A stretch of 64,000 nt of DNA, from positions 42,965,347 to 43,029,346 of the forward strand of contig CM059199.1 of assembly GCA_030323885.1 (NCBI GenBank). Reading direction: 5' to 3'. Made by a program: the position numbers and the translations under genes. The first letter of the stretch is position 1. Each line of letters starts with the position of its first letter. A model generated the notes under the pieces. The model was not told where the DNA came from. It made no database searches and was given only the letters and a program-made list of their open reading frames with translations. Shown here piece after piece: positions 33,971 to 44,960 of the stretch. Source of the DNA: Branchipolynoe longqiensis. Lineage: Eukaryota > Annelida > Polychaeta > Phyllodocida > Polynoidae.

Positions 33971-34328
33971 TATTATCATACTGCACTGTAACAAGGAAAC
34001 AACATTGATTGCCTGATTGATTGGGGACAGCTTCCTGCTGTATCCGCTGCCTGGGTCATATCCATGATACAAAGTTACTGGATTGTACAATGTCACCTTT
34101 CTTTCAGAAAATGTGTGGTCACACCGGTACGTTCCGGCTATAGAATTCATGGTCTTAAACTTTAATATACCGAGCCAACAACATATCTCATTTGAGATAT
34201 AGCGATATAGCGAATGGTAGACAGGAAGTGGGAACACTTATTTGTCTCTCATTTTTTTTGTTGGTACATTAGTTGTCCCAAGCAGGAGAAATCCCAGTCA
34301 CAGACGACTGGTCTTCCCCACTCCACTG

Positions 34329-34565
34329 CTGGTCGATAGAAAGCATGAGCCTACACTTTTACCGACCCAATGGATTTTTAACCTCCCACACCACATAGAC
34401 ATGGTATGAGAGCAACCGGCCTTTGATGACGCTGTAACTTATACACAGTGGTGGAAATCCAAATTTGCAGAGCTGGGGGCATGGGGAATCGAACCGCTGA
34501 CCCTCAGATTAGGAGTGTCACCTAGAAAAAAGTCAGACACTCTAAGCACTCCACCACAGAGAACT
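34329..34565 (-). mobile_element. SINE-B
   Basis: Minus-strand head 'TGTGGTGGAGTGCTTAGAGT' and 'CAGCGGTTCGATTCCCCATG', and body to 'GGTAAAAGTGTAGGCTCATG'. The extreme 3' end is missing. Confidence 0.92.
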
Positions 34566-34622
34566 TATGTTTCATTTGTTGGATTTACTTTGTATCTTGA
34601 ATAATTATACTTACGTGAAATG

Positions 34623-34770
34623 TCACTGGACAATTGTGTGAAACATTAGATATGTCCGGCCTTTATTGCTTGAAGGTCTGCATATTTGAGGGTGGGACAG
34701 GGCTGATCACACGACTTTGCGAAAGGTCCACGTCCATTAAAACTGGGACATTTATAGATAGTTTCTTTAC
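34623..34770 (-). pseudogene. Decayed terminal exon of the cysteine-rich family
   Basis: The 3' end is recognisable: codons for 'HTIVQ' and TGA at 34623-34625, then the same 'TGACATTTCAC/GTAAGTATAATTATTC' donor context seen in the three other copies. Upstream, cysteine codons ('SCDQPCPT') lie in a different frame, so at least one indel separates them, and the hydrophobic tail is mostly deleted. It lies 1.25 kb downstream of exon 1 at 36022-36076. Confidence 0.58.
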
Positions 34771-35195
34771 CATACACACATATATATTATAGTTTCCACA
34801 TCATTCACAGGCCTTAGCAAAATATACCAAGTTCTTCCGGTAGGAAGCTTCACAAGACTTCGATTTACCTGAGACACAGAGGATAGTAATATAATATGAA
34901 GACTTCAGTCACAAATCCATGAAAGTGCCAATCCAAAAATTCAGATAAACATTGGAATTAAAACTTCAAAAATTTCTTTTTTTTACATTCCGTTTTTGTT
35001 GTCTATTTAAATCTCACGACCTACCGAAACAGGAAACGGATGCTCAACTTATTCAGCCATCACGTCTGGCGTTGTATGCATCGATTTTTGTCATCGATAA
35101 TTGTGCATTGTGATTAATGGCATTGCAGTAGTTCTGCTGCAGGTTATCTCTACTCAAAGATGACTGTGCTCCACCACATTGTGCCTCTTGCTTAA
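34771..35195. other. No gene recognised; SINE-A head fragment inside
   Basis: A minus-strand variant-2 SINE-A head lies at about 35012-35070 ('GTGATGGCTGAATAAGTTGA'). The rest shows nothing. Confidence 0.55.
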
Positions 35196-35440
35196 AACAG
35201 TTTGCTTTATTTAACAACACCTCTAGAGCACAATGATTTTTATCATTGGCTATTGCACATCAAACATATGGTCATTCTGACATATTTCTTTGGAGGAAAC
35301 CGGCTGCCGCCACATAGGCTACTCTTTCCGATAAGCAGCAAGGGGTATTTTATATGCACCTTCCTACTAACAGGACAGCACATACCACAACCTTTGATGA
35401 ACCAGTTGTGGACCACTGGTTGGAACGGAAAATAACCCAA
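35196..35440 (+). mobile_element. Dispersed repeat of a kind common in molluscs
   Basis: Cleanest copy: 'CCTCTAGAGCACAATGATTT', 'GGAGGAAACCGGCTGCCGCC', 'AAGGGGTATTTTATATGCAC' and 'AACCAGTTGTGGACCACTGG'. The conceptual peptide matches that of 9946-10205 on the other strand. Confidence 0.75.
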
Positions 35441-35789
35441 ACTGCAAAAGGGTCCACTGATGAGGATCAATAGGATGACCCACAGTTTCACAGAAGGACA
35501 CTCTACCATCTGTCTTCTGCCTACTCCCCCGCGTCTTGTTTAAGAAAAGGGATATCAGAAGCACTGATACTCAAAGTCCAAAATATGCCGACCATCTAAT
35601 TAGGGATATATATGCCGAACTAGCACACGTTTTCAGCCACATAAATGTATCTTCCTTCGGTTCATCACACTCAAAGTTAAGATTTGTTTGTACTGATGAC
35701 TGACTTACACTGCAGGTCTGCTATCTCTGCACATTTGTGGTAACAAATCAAACTCAAATTAATGTAGCATGTTTCAATTTCAAACATCC

Positions 35790-35925
35790 CAAATTTAGCG
35801 ATTTAAAATAAAAGTTCCTTCAAATGAAAGTAGGGTAGATTATAATGAAGAACCTAATATGTTTATCTCAGAAAATGAGAGAAACTCAAAACCATCGGAC
35901 TATGCAACTTTAATAGCCAGGTCGT
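35790..35925 (-). repeat. Dispersed repeat C, minus copy
   Basis: Minus strand: 'TTTTGAGTTTCTCTCATTTT', 'GAACTTTTATTTTAAAT', as in 22240-22412. It lies 0.1 kb downstream of exon 1 at 36022, as another copy does relative to the exon at 55340. Confidence 0.65.
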
Positions 35926-36021
35926 GAGAAACAGATAATATCTAGACTGTGATCCGAATATATTTGGTTACATCTGCCAAGAAGTACTGAAATAGTAGAT
36001 TGGCTAGCATGATGAACTTAC

Positions 36022-36076
36022 CAGATATCATTGGAATAGTCACCAGTAAGATGATAGGGAGAATGGACTTCATCAT
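36022..36076 (-). CDS. Signal-peptide exon 1 of the cysteine-rich family
   Basis: 55 nt on the minus strand: ATG at 36076, 18 residues MMKSILPIILLVTIPMIS plus one nt, then a GTAAGTTCAT donor. Length, phase and the double ATG match the exon at 55340-55394. It predicts entry into the secretory pathway. The nearest terminal exon downstream (34623-34770) is decayed, so this copy is probably a pseudogene or uses an exon I could not recognise. Confidence 0.7.
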
Positions 36077-36205
36077 GATGGTGAAAAGCAATCAGACTAG
36101 TAGTACATACGCTCAGTGGGCTTTTGCTTGTAGGCTGTGCTGTAAACTCCTTAATCGATCTGTTATATTCCTGACATAATATATACAGTGTACATTCTTG
36201 TCATG

Positions 36206-36310
36206 GTGTTGATAGTTAAACTTGGTAATGTGCCTCCCATTGAGTTTAAATCTATTCAGTTAAACTAGGCAATTTGCCTCCTACTGAGTTTAAATCCATT
36301 CCAGATCTAT
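36206..36310 (+). repeat. Two-copy tandem repeat, about 53 bp
   Basis: 'AGTTAAACT.GG.AAT.TGCC' through 'TGAGTTTAAATC' occurs twice. It lies about 130 bp upstream of the minus-strand exon 1. Confidence 0.85.
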
Positions 36311-37049
36311 TCATTGAAATGCTCGATGGAAATATAGTGATACATATTAAGCTATCTACAGAATGGTCATTAAGTGCATCCTTATTAATGTGGAGCTGGG
36401 AACATTTGGTCCAGACATCATTGAATCTCGTGATATATCAACATTTTCTGATCTCTCAGAAAGTCTGCTAATATGTACACTGCAGAGTGTGGAGAAAACA
36501 CATGACATCGACTGATAATATGAACATTTACAGTTAGTAATCATTGCAGTTATAACACACAGGATGTGGACGCGGATATTGGGATAACATGGCTATATTC
36601 CAGGCAGCCCCTGTTGTTGGTTGCATTGGTCCTAGAGCCCGCAGGGGAGAAGGTCATGTGGTGATTGTGTTCAAATGGATGAAAATGGTGAGTGAGGAGA
36701 GACAACTGAACATCTTGAATAGGTGGAAGATGGAGTAACTCACAGAAGTCACGGTTTATAAAGTATCAATATATATATATAATTAAAAGGTTAAATGATA
36801 ATTAATTAGTTAGAAAAGTTATGCAATTAGATAAATGATTTAACAAATTAAAATAGATATTATGTAATATTATATTTAAATCGGCCAAGCCAGAGTAGTT
36901 TTATAAGTCTTTGTTAGTCATTGTTTGGTGATGGCTCTTATGAGGGCCCGGTTGACTGTCCATGAGTCATTAGTGTTTATGTAGCGTTTGTGGGCATCGG
37001 AGGATCATCCCCCGAATCACTGGACCTCAAGGTCCGAGATGTCCGAGGC
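36311..37049. other. No gene recognised
   Basis: AT-rich, with an (AT) run near 36770. Confidence 0.4.
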
Positions 37050-37257
37050 GAATGCGAACATGGTCGCCGCTCTCCTGATGGAGTGGAGTCGATCCATGGG
37101 TCGATCCATTTGCCGCATTCGCATTCGCTTTCGCCCATCGCATTGGGACATCTGGAAGCACTACTATGCCTTTACATGCTTTGCAAGTTTTTGCCGCATT
37201 TGCATTCGCATTCGCATTTGGATTCGCATACCACATACCGTGTATATGGAATCTTAA
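37050..37257 (-). repeat. GCGAATGCGAATG-type repeat
   Basis: Minus strand: 'GATTCCATATACACGGTATG', then CGAATG-like hexamers and 'GCGGCAAAAA'. It is related to the inverted-repeat element at 42021-42624. Confidence 0.75.
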
Positions 37258-37532
37258 CTTTAGTCTGAATAGATTTGTTTTCACCATTACACAGTTTGTC
37301 GTGAGAAAGCCCGAGCATACACTTTTAGCAACCCAAGGGATTTTTAACGTCCCACACCACATAGACATGGTATGAGAGCAACTGGCCTTTGATGATGCTG
37401 TAAGTTATACACAGTGGTGGAAATCCAAATTGGCAGAGGTGGGGGCATGAGGAATCGAACCACTGACCTTCACATTTGGAGTCCGACCTAGAAAGAATTC
37501 AGACACTCTAACTACTCCACCACGAAGAACAC
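37258..37532 (-). mobile_element. SINE-B, near full length
   Basis: Minus strand from 'GTGGTGGAGTAGTTAGAGTG' and 'AGTGGTTCGATTCCTCATG' to 'CTATTCAGACTAAA'. Confidence 0.92.
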
Positions 37533-37549
37533 CATATAATCAGTTCAAT

Positions 37550-37870
37550 TCATATTTACCTCGACCAGATGGGATGGCCGAATGAGTAGATCGTGGGATT
37601 CGAACCCACAGGTTCGAACCCTGGTTAAGCCAATACAATTGATACGTCTTGTTTCGTAGCCAGGCGCTTGGTATTATCAGGCTAGGCCAAAACCTGGTTG
37701 GCGCAGTGTTAGGATGATAATGTGACTGAGTGGGATAAGAGGTCATGGTGCTGGTGGCCTGGTTTCTCAATGGGGCAGCATTATGAAGTCGCCATGAGTG
37801 TGCACTGTCACAAGTCCTGATATGACCTTGGGTGTTGCCACAACGTAAATCTCCAACAACCGACCAACAT
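37550..37870 (+). mobile_element. SINE-A, full length (variant 2 head)
   Basis: 'ACCAGATGGGATGGCCGAAT', 'GGTTCGAACCCTGGT', complete body, and end 'CTCCAACAACCGACCAAC'. Confidence 0.93.
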
Positions 37871-37924
37871 ATGTGACCCGCGTGGACAATGGTATGTCGG
37901 CGCTAGAATCATGCTAACGAGACA

Positions 37925-38080
37925 TTCCAGGTTTGAAGTTGCAAAGTCCGATGATTTCTTTTGCCACTTTTCCTAAATATATTATGCTCACCAATGCGGT
38001 CTACTCTGCTTTAGTTTGAAATTCCTAACTTTGGGAGATATTGTGAAGTGTTTCCATGTTAAATCAATTTTGGGCTTCGG
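37925..38080 (+). repeat. Dispersed repeat C, diverged
   Basis: 'GTCTACTCTGCTTTAGTTTG' and 'CTAACTTTGGGAGATATTGT' match the repeat-C order. Confidence 0.55.
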
Positions 38081-38484
38081 TTCAAAAGTCCAGGACGATA
38101 GGCTTCACTAGTCACAGCTACTACTTAAATAATATACCGTTTTATTATGCAGCAGCAGAAAATGGTGAAGAAATCGGCATGTGTCTAAGTTTAATCGCCT
38201 AACCACCACTTTCATAATGTCACATGATGGGCACTAAATCAAGCAATTTTGGAACAAAATTGATAACATCTGAAAGCGTGAATATAGTGACTTAATATGA
38301 AACTCAACAATCATGAATTACTTGAAAATGATTCCCAATTTCTGATAGCTGCTCATATATATAAGTGAGAATGTTATCCCCGGAAGTATGGGCGGGCGGT
38401 GGTGGAGCCACCAGTACCTGTATGAGTAAGGAGCAAATACATGCAGAGAGTCCATTGGCGAATACTATAATATAATAAACATAT

Positions 38485-38735
38485 AGAAAATTCCTTCTGT
38501 GGCTTTATACTCGCATAATGCTTACACATTACATATGTATAATTTTCGGGCGCGAATGAGAGTGGTGCGCATCCTCAATTAGGAAACATAGGGCCGGTGA
38601 CGCCAGTGGTCACGTGGTAGGGGGTACTTGGTACCAAATCGAAATAAGGAATAGCAGTAACAAATAAACAATATTAATAATAACTCCGTTCTGTGGATTT
38701 AAACTCGCATAATGCTTGTACATTACATATATCTG
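38485..38735 (+). repeat. Direct repeat flanking 160 bp
   Basis: 'CTTCTGTGG.TTTA.ACTCGC' continuing with 'ATAATGCTT' and 'ACATTACATAT' occurs at about 38482 and about 38690. The sequence between, with 'CACGTGGTAGGGGGTACTTG', looks inserted or the pair is a local duplication. Confidence 0.7.
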
Positions 38736-39214
38736 AAAACTTATCAGTGCTGCAGATAATAATTTGATAAATACATCTGGAGGGAATTTAAGTTTGGCAC
38801 TATTTCGCGACCGTGTATGCAAAAGTCTCAGTGAAACTACCCTGACCACTACCAGCTGATAAGGTATCTTGCTATCAGGATCCATCAGAGAGCAAACGGA
38901 AAAGCTGGCACTCTCAGAAGGCAAACGGAAAAGCCTGGAAGGCTGGTGAACTACGGGCAGCCTGGGTAGGTGCTACTTCCCAAATGGCTCTGTAGTGAAA
39001 ACCTCATTTCCCTCAAAACGTAGACTTTATATCTTTGATTCTGCAGGTGGCTTTCTGATAATGTCTCCTCGAGAGAATTGTGGAAACAGTGAGTACTGTG
39101 TGACCGAATGGCTTATCTGTATCTGCATTGATGTATTTGACCAAACTTGATTGAAATGTCGGATCAAATCCTGGTAAGCGCCTTCGAAGCTTCGTTTCGA
39201 AGATGTAATTCACC
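38736..39214. other. No gene recognised
   Basis: The 104-codon minus ORF ending at 38610 starts in this stretch but has no domain or splice support. Confidence 0.4.
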
Positions 39215-39512
39215 GCGCGCTGGCTGAATCAGTAGAGCGCAGGCCTCGCGCGTGGGACATCGGGACTTCGGTTCCCAGTGGAGTCAAACCAATGACTTAT
39301 CAATTTGATACTTGTTGCTTCCTAGCCTGACGCTCGGCATAACTAAGATAGGACAAGGAGTTGTTAGCCCAATGGCAGGATAATGTGACTGAATGGGATC
39401 ATCGGATCATGGTGCCAGTGGGGAAGCATTATAAAGTCGCCATGAGTGTGCACTGTCATAAGTCGGTACCCGTCATACTAAGACCTTAGATGTTGCTAGG
39501 ACATCAATCAGC
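39215..39512 (+). mobile_element. SINE-A, near full length (variant 1 head)
   Basis: 'GCGCTGGCTGAATCAGTAGA', 'GACTTCGGTTCCCAGTGGAG', and a body with a small deletion before 'GGGGAAGCATTATAAAGTCG'. Confidence 0.91.
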
Positions 39513-39694
39513 AACAAAGAAAAATATAATTCTTTCATCACATTATGCTGATTGGAGATAGAAAAATCCATTGAACATACAATGAGTGTATCCAGAACCA
39601 TGTTTTGGATTTCACCGGGTGGGGGGTGTTGTGAAATGCACCAACCAGAAGTGGGATATTATCTAAAGTTTAAGACTTACAACATCAGAACATA

Positions 39695-40288
39695 AGCCGT
39701 GTTCACACGGGCAAAATCTAAAGCGATTCAGCCAAGGTGAATCATATGAATCGATTTAGATGCGCATTCACACGGGCAGTACTTGGGCTGGAAATCGATA
39801 TCAGCGCATGAGCAAGGCGATAGTAACCAGCGCCAGTTTCGGTTAGTCAACATTGTCATGAGAGAGTGTGGGTTCAACCTAGATATGTATGGACTGAATC
39901 GTATTCGTTTGGAACGGTCAAAACTTCTGCTGGGCAGTGAAACCCTAAAAATAAATGATGAACAAAATATATGTGCACCTCTAGCAGGTTGATGACCAAA
40001 TTATATAATATGCGCTTTTGATCGACCAGAAAGTCAACAAACTAAGGTCTCGACTGCGCATGCATGTGACGTCCTTAATCCGCCTCAGTGCGTTCACACA
40101 GGCAAAATAAATCGATTCACAGAAATCGACTCACGTAATCGACCTCCACAAGTGGTTTACAGTATCCGGATCACAGAAATTGATTCAGCCCTAAACCACC
40201 TCAGCCGCGTGTTCACACACCAAATGTGAGCCGAACTAGGCAAGTCGATTTCTACGAATCGATTTACATTGCCCGTGTGAACACGACT
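39695..40288. mobile_element. MITE, family A-like (TIR AGTCGTGTTCACACGGGC)
   Basis: Left 'AGCCGTGTTCACACGGGCAA' and the complement of the right 'AGTCGTGTTCACACGGGCAA' differ at one base. Subterminal 'GAATCGATTTA' and 'GATTCAGCC' motifs repeat. It lacks the core module and instead carries unrelated interior with a 69-codon ORF (39783-39992, 'NIVMRECGFNLDMYGLNRI') that I do not recognise. Confidence 0.86.
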
Positions 40289-40314
40289 ATATGGATAGAT
40301 TCGGTAGCACTATA

Positions 40315-40386
40315 AATTGAACCTGTCCTAATATGACCTAATTTGTCCTTAGATGTTGCCAAGATGTAAAATTCCAACAACTAACC
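40315..40386 (+). mobile_element. SINE-A 3' end
   Basis: 'CCTGTCCTAATATGACC', 'CCTTAGATGTTGCCAAGATG', and tail 'TTCCAACAACTAACC'. Confidence 0.82.
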
Positions 40387-40759
40387 AATGCACTCTACTT
40401 AAGAGATGCACACCTGGCCAGAACCCTACCTGAATTGATAACCAAGAGATCTTAGGTGATGGCCCAGCCTGCAGTGTGACGTCATACCGATATCCTTCCG
40501 AGGTCATATCCTGCGTCTCGGTGACATCACAGCCCGTTATCTTTCCGCGCGATTTAGGCCGATGGAAATAGGTTGGGTAAACCTCAGAGGATCTCAGTTA
40601 TATATATATCTTTAGTAAATAAGATTATTCTGCTGACTAAGTTCTTTTGTCAGCGACGATGCACTTGTCTAGCAGCCATTGTTCAATACGGGATTATTTA
40701 GGAGTACATACAAATAGTTCATAGTGTAAGGTCTTTGTCTTGTCTATATGAGCGTATAT
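40387..40759. other. No gene recognised
   Basis: Nothing supported beyond ordinary sequence and an (AT) run near 40600. Confidence 0.4.
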
Positions 40760-42018
40760 GATTGATTGATTGATTGGTGATTGGTAGGCCATATTCACGG
40801 TGAGAAATGTTTGTTTTTTGTTCAAACCATCGCTTTTACATGTAAAAGCAGACAATCAATTATGTGCCAATGGACACTCATTCAATTAGAAACCTCACAA
40901 TCATATATTTGTGGTCAAGGGAAACAAATTCCCATAGAAAAAGAAAAGTTGTATTAATAATTGATAGAATCTATTTAGTAAACTATATGAGGTGGTACAG
41001 TCCAGCTGCCCTCAAAAAGGCTCAAATGTTTTCTTGTTTTACCTTAGTAAAAAGGTAATCAATACTGTCTACAGTGTAGAACTGTTGGCGCAGGGCCAAC
41101 AAATCAATGCAACTTAGTAAAATGTGTTTGAGTGTCAGCGGGGACTGACACCCAATACATTCAAGGGGAGGTTCCCCCTTGAGCAGAAAAGCATGTGTAA
41201 GCCACGAGTGGCCAATACGGCAGCGGCAAAGGACCACTTGGTCCCGCCGACCTCCCACATGAGTATGTGGTGGCTTTCCCACAGATGGTTCAATTTCTTT
41301 AAGTTTATTAATGTTTTCATCCCACTCATGTTGCCATTTGGATTTTATGTTGGTGGCTATTAGTGGTTTCAGATCAGAGTGAGGGATCAGACACAGTTCA
41401 AGATAACAGTTCAGGGCCTTCTTTGGAGCCCGATCAGCTCGTCCGTTTCCTTGTATGCCAGCATGGCCAGGCACCCAGCACAGATGGATATCATACCCAT
41501 CCGTTGTCAGTTGGTTCATTTTATAAATTACTTTTGCTAGAATAGGGTGATTTGTTTTCAGTCCAGCCAGGAGGCAAGAGAACGAATCACTGTATATAAC
41601 ATAGTTAGTGTGGTTGGATATCTCAATACACTCCAACGTGAGAAGGAGTGCTCGGGCTTCTGCAGTGAAAATCGAGCTCTGATCGGGCAAACATACGCCA
41701 AATTTTTCCTGTCGGCAGACTGCTGCAGCAGCTACCCGGGTTTGGTCTTTCGAACCATCAGTGTATATGGAGAGGTGTTCTGCAAACTGGCCTTGAATCT
41801 CTGCATGCAGTCCTTGGTACTCGAGTGGATGTGTCTCAGACTTCCTCAGTTCCGTGAGTCGGAGGATAACTGATGGCTTTCTCAATGACCAGGGGGGATG
41901 TTCTGGGACTTTGGCATCCTCCAACATGTCCAAATCCACACCCAAGGGCTCCAAATGAGGTTTAATTCGGAGCCTCAGTGGCCGGATGTAATTCGAATGC
42001 ATTAGTTTTTATCTTGAC
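40760..42018 (-). mobile_element. 5'-truncated I/Nimb-like non-LTR retrotransposon
   Basis: Contains the C-terminal part of ORF2 (see 41022-42002), a 3' UTR of about 240 bp and a tail of TCAA units at 40760-40785. Its left neighbour at the 5' truncation is the inverted-repeat element 42021-42624. Four further truncated copies (5000, 11323, 12577, 31304) belong to the same family, and each shows a target duplication. Confidence 0.93.
41022..42002 (-). CDS. RNase H domain remnant of a non-LTR ORF2
   Basis: A 326-codon open frame covering the end of a non-LTR polyprotein. Residues about 75-205 are a type I RNase H: 'LSIYTDGSKD' (first Asp), 'FTAEARALLL' (Glu), 'NYVIYSDSFSCL' (Asp) and 'HLCWVPGHAGIQGNGRAD' (His and last Asp), so all catalytic positions are present. 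A C-terminal Cys-His region 'PLECIGCQSPLTLKHILLSC' follows. In 'GNGRADRAPKKA' the frame is intact. The upstream reverse transcriptase and endonuclease are missing, and an in-frame stop lies four codons before the first ATG, so this is a 5'-truncated dead copy with a long surviving frame. Confidence 0.92.
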   Translation of the reverse strand: MHSNYIRPLRLRIKPHLEPLGVDLDMLEDAKVPEHPPWSLRKPSVILRLTELRKSETHPLEYQGLHAEIQGQFAEHLSIYTDGSKDQTRVAAAAVCRQEKFGVCLPDQSSIFTAEARALLLTLECIEISNHTNYVIYSDSFSCLLAGLKTNHPILAKVIYKMNQLTTDGYDIHLCWVPGHAGIQGNGRADRAPKKALNCYLELCLIPHSDLKPLIATNIKSKWQHEWDENINKLKEIEPSVGKPPHTHVGGRRDQVVLCRCRIGHSWLTHAFLLKGEPPLECIGCQSPLTLKHILLSCIDLLALRQQFYTVDSIDYLFTKVKQENI

Positions 42019-42020
42019 TA

Positions 42021-42624
42021 AAGCTAAGATTCCTTACACGCGGTATGCGGTATGCAAATGCGAATGTGGCAAAAAATTGAAACGCCTTGAAGCCAGTAGG
42101 CTACATCCCTTACATGCGGTATGCGAATGCGAATGTGAATGTGAATGCGAATGCGGCAACTCGATCGGTCCCTGTAGCGATCGGTGTGGCATGCGGCACG
42201 CGGTATGCGAATAGAAACATCAGTCACACTTGTCCATTAGTTGTAAATGAGGAGCGGCGACTGAGCATTACGGAACGGTCACACACAAGGGTGCAGAGGG
42301 GAAACATCTGGTAGTGGTGGTGGTGGGGTTACGGGTTCATAAAAATGCTACCATAGCCAGAGAAATATGAATACTTATCTGTAATTTGGTAATTATAAAG
42401 GTAGGAACCCCCATGTGATGTACCAAGAGGTACATAGATATAAATGCCATATTAGGCCATATACAGTGCAGTATGGAGTATACTTGTTTATTTATATTTT
42501 TTAAATATAGCCAGTTGTGTGCCGCATGCCACATGCCACATACCGCATAGAAGGAATCCTCCCATTAGCATACCGCATACCAAATACTAAATGCTGCATA
42601 CCGCGTAGAAGGAATCTTAGCTTA
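42021..42624. mobile_element. Inverted-repeat element rich in GCGGTATGCGAATGC
   Basis: Left 'AAGCTAAGATTCCTTACACG' and right complement 'AAGCTAAGATTCCTTCTACG' match, followed on both sides by 'CGGTATGC'. The left arm has GTATGCGAATGCGAATGTG hexamer repeats. It is non-coding and related to 37050-37257. The right arm contains an additional internal inverted copy. Confidence 0.8.
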
Positions 42625-43240
42625 AGGGTATATGTGTTGTCTATATAACATATATGATGTATATCTATATAATATCAGCTAGTTGGAATTATTTCGGCGA
42701 GTCCATTTATAAAATAATCAATTTGGGTATGTATATTGATATATTAGTATAATATTTGCGCATCTTTAAATATATTTATTACATCGAACAACTATATATA
42801 TTTCAAAGGATGCCAGACCAGCATTCAAACCAGACACTTTCAGACCTTCAATCTAATCCCCCTTCTTTCCAACTTACTGATAATATGATATGTTGATAAC
42901 TGTGATGATTCTCTTCGTCTAGCTGTGTCAGGTTGAGGTTTGTGTAGATTGGAATTGGATTACTTGAATTATACATTCCTCTTTTTTTTAGGGTTTTCAT
43001 TTACAATGAGTCATGATAGACGCCCAACTTTAACACGTTACTAGACAAAAACACGTTACTAGACAAAAATAACTTGTTTCAACATTTGAATAGCATTGTA
43101 AAAAAAAAGTTCTGATCATGTCGCAATAATGTAGGCTTACATGTGGCATGCTTCCGATGTCATATTCCAGGCTCTAATTGTCAATCTTCCCAAATCCAGA
43201 CATTGTCGTGAGGTCCTTATTCAAGCGGGGCGGTTAAAAT
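42625..43240. other. No gene recognised
   Basis: Very AT-rich. 'AACACGTTACTAGACAAAAA' is tandemly duplicated near 43040. Confidence 0.45.
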
Positions 43241-43365
43241 GGTTGGTTGTTGGACATTTACGTCCTGGCAACATCTAAGGTCATATTAGGACGTCTATGG
43301 AATGCTACAATCTACCAAGCAGGGAGACGGATGCTCAACTCATCCGGCCATCACAGCTGTGGAGC
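43241..43365 (-). mobile_element. SINE-A with most of the body deleted
   Basis: The minus 3' end (43241-43293) is joined directly to the variant-2 head region ('GTGATGGCCGGATGAGTTGA' on the minus strand). Confidence 0.82.
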
Positions 43366-43591
43366 CTATTTTGCAGAATAATGCGGGAGAGACACCAACT
43401 CCCACAACCGGTGTCTGAATATGGTCCAGTGCCGGATCTAGATGGAAAAAAGGCCCCGGTTATTCATGTTGTGAGGCCTCTCCCAAAGGCCTAGGACAGT
43501 GTCGATAATATTATGCACATTGACCAGAGCCCGCCCCCCTTCCCCCAACCCCACCCCCACACACCCCTCCATCCCCAACACCCTAGATTTT
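43366..43591. other. C-rich linker
   Basis: Includes a CCCCC-rich stretch at 43530-43570. No gene seen. Confidence 0.4.
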
Positions 43592-43868
43592 GGACCAGAC
43601 GAGATGACCGAATGAGTTACAGCATCCGTCTCCCGTGTTGGTAGACCGTGGGATCTTCGGATCGAACCCTGGTCGAGTCAAACCAATAAGTTAAAAATTG
43701 ATACTTGTCGCTTCCTAGCCAAGCACTCGTCATTATTAGGACAGGGTGAGGACAGATTGGCTCAGTGTCAGGATAATGTGACTGAATGGGATATCAGGTG
43801 ATGGTGCTGGCGGCCTGGGCTCCCAGTGGAGCAGCACTATAAAGTTGCCATGAGTGCGCACTGTCGCT
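43592..43868 (+). mobile_element. SINE-A, 3'-truncated (variant 2 head)
   Basis: 'GACCAGACGAGATGACCGAA' through 'GCCATGAGTGCGCACTGTCG', where the SINE stops. Confidence 0.9.
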
Positions 43869-44029
43869 AAATCCAGCACTTGCTGGGTCGGAGCTTAGGG
43901 GGACACTGGCGGAGAATAACTCAGAATACTGTATTATCAATGGGTTCCGGATGCTGCTACGTGATGGGGCCAGTTGATTGGAACATCAGCTTCAGCAGAC
44001 CCCATCCTGGTACCCTGTCCAGGCCATAG

Positions 44030-44622
44030 CAGATGAGAGGGACAACTCCCGCGAAAATATGTAACACAGGCTGCAGTGGCGATCCTGGCGGTTATTGTTG
44101 AACAAGCCTTGAGTTTGCCGGTATGCGCAGTGCAAACCATTAATTTTCTTAAAAGATTAATAGAAATCCAGAACCCTAACCTTATAAATTCAATATAATC
44201 TTGTTGGTAAACATGTTTTCTATATGTGTACTAAGCGGCTTGTTTCTATTTGGTGTAGTTTTAGAGATATTTCACTTTTTCTGTAGGAAGATTGCACACG
44301 ACCATTGACAATGCATTGAGTTTGGCGTACATGCAGTGCAAAATGTTTATTTTATTCAAAATTAATAGAAATCCAGAACTGTAACCTTATAAATTTAATA
44401 TAATCCTTTCGGTAAACATGTTTTCTATATGTGTACCATGCGATTTGCTTCTAGGTGGTGTAGTTTTAGAGATATTTCACTTTTTCTGTAGCAAGATTGC
44501 ACACAACCATTGACAATGCCTTGAGTTTGCCCATATGCGTAAACTGTTCAACAACCACCACTTGGAGCGCCACAGTCGGCAGCTGTTACACGGTCTAGTA
44601 TGGGAGTTGTCCCTCTCATCTG
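44030..44622. mobile_element. MITE, family E, with two internal 206-bp repeats
   Basis: Perfect 21-bp inverted ends beginning 'CAGATGAGAGGGACAACTCC'. 'GTTGTTGAAC' and its complement also pair inside them. The interior is two tandem units of about 206 bp (44109-44315, 44316-44520) plus the start of a third, each with 'TTAATAGAAATCCAGAAC', 'GTAAACATGTTTTCTATATG' and 'GAGATATTTCACTTTTTCTG'. The same unit, inverted, fills the element at 52651-53384. 'GGCCATAG' precedes the left end and recurs 17 bp beyond the right end. Confidence 0.9.
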
Positions 44623-44739
44623 TTTATATACACGCTCTCTGGCCATAGATAGGCTGGCCACGAGCTGCTTTGCTTGGTTAGTCAACCCGATGCAACTCGT
44701 TCATCATAACTAGCGGGACGTAGAACCAACCCAGGAGAA

Positions 44740-44960
44740 AGGGATATTAGACACAGAAGGCTTTGCTGATGGGAGTTTGAAGTGGCATACTTCTATGCTT
44801 TTGAGTTTCTGTCATTTTGTTCTGAGATAAATACGCTAAATTCATTGTTACAATCTACCTTACTTTTGTTTGAAGTACCTTTTATCTTAGATGGCTAAGT
44901 TTAGAGATATTTGAAGTGAAAATTGTGAAATTAGTTTTGGCAAGCATGCCAACATTCTGA
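44740..44960 (+). repeat. Dispersed repeat C
   Basis: 'TTTTGAGTTTCTGTCATTTT', 'CTTTTATCTTAGATGGCTAA' and 'TTAGTTTTGGCAAGCATGCC' in the same order as 22240-22412. Confidence 0.72.

Noticed and set aside
33968..34237. 89-codon minus ORF with an immunoglobulin-like 'AGTYRCD' string
   Set aside because: A single short resemblance, with no second cysteine at the right distance and no splice sites that fit.
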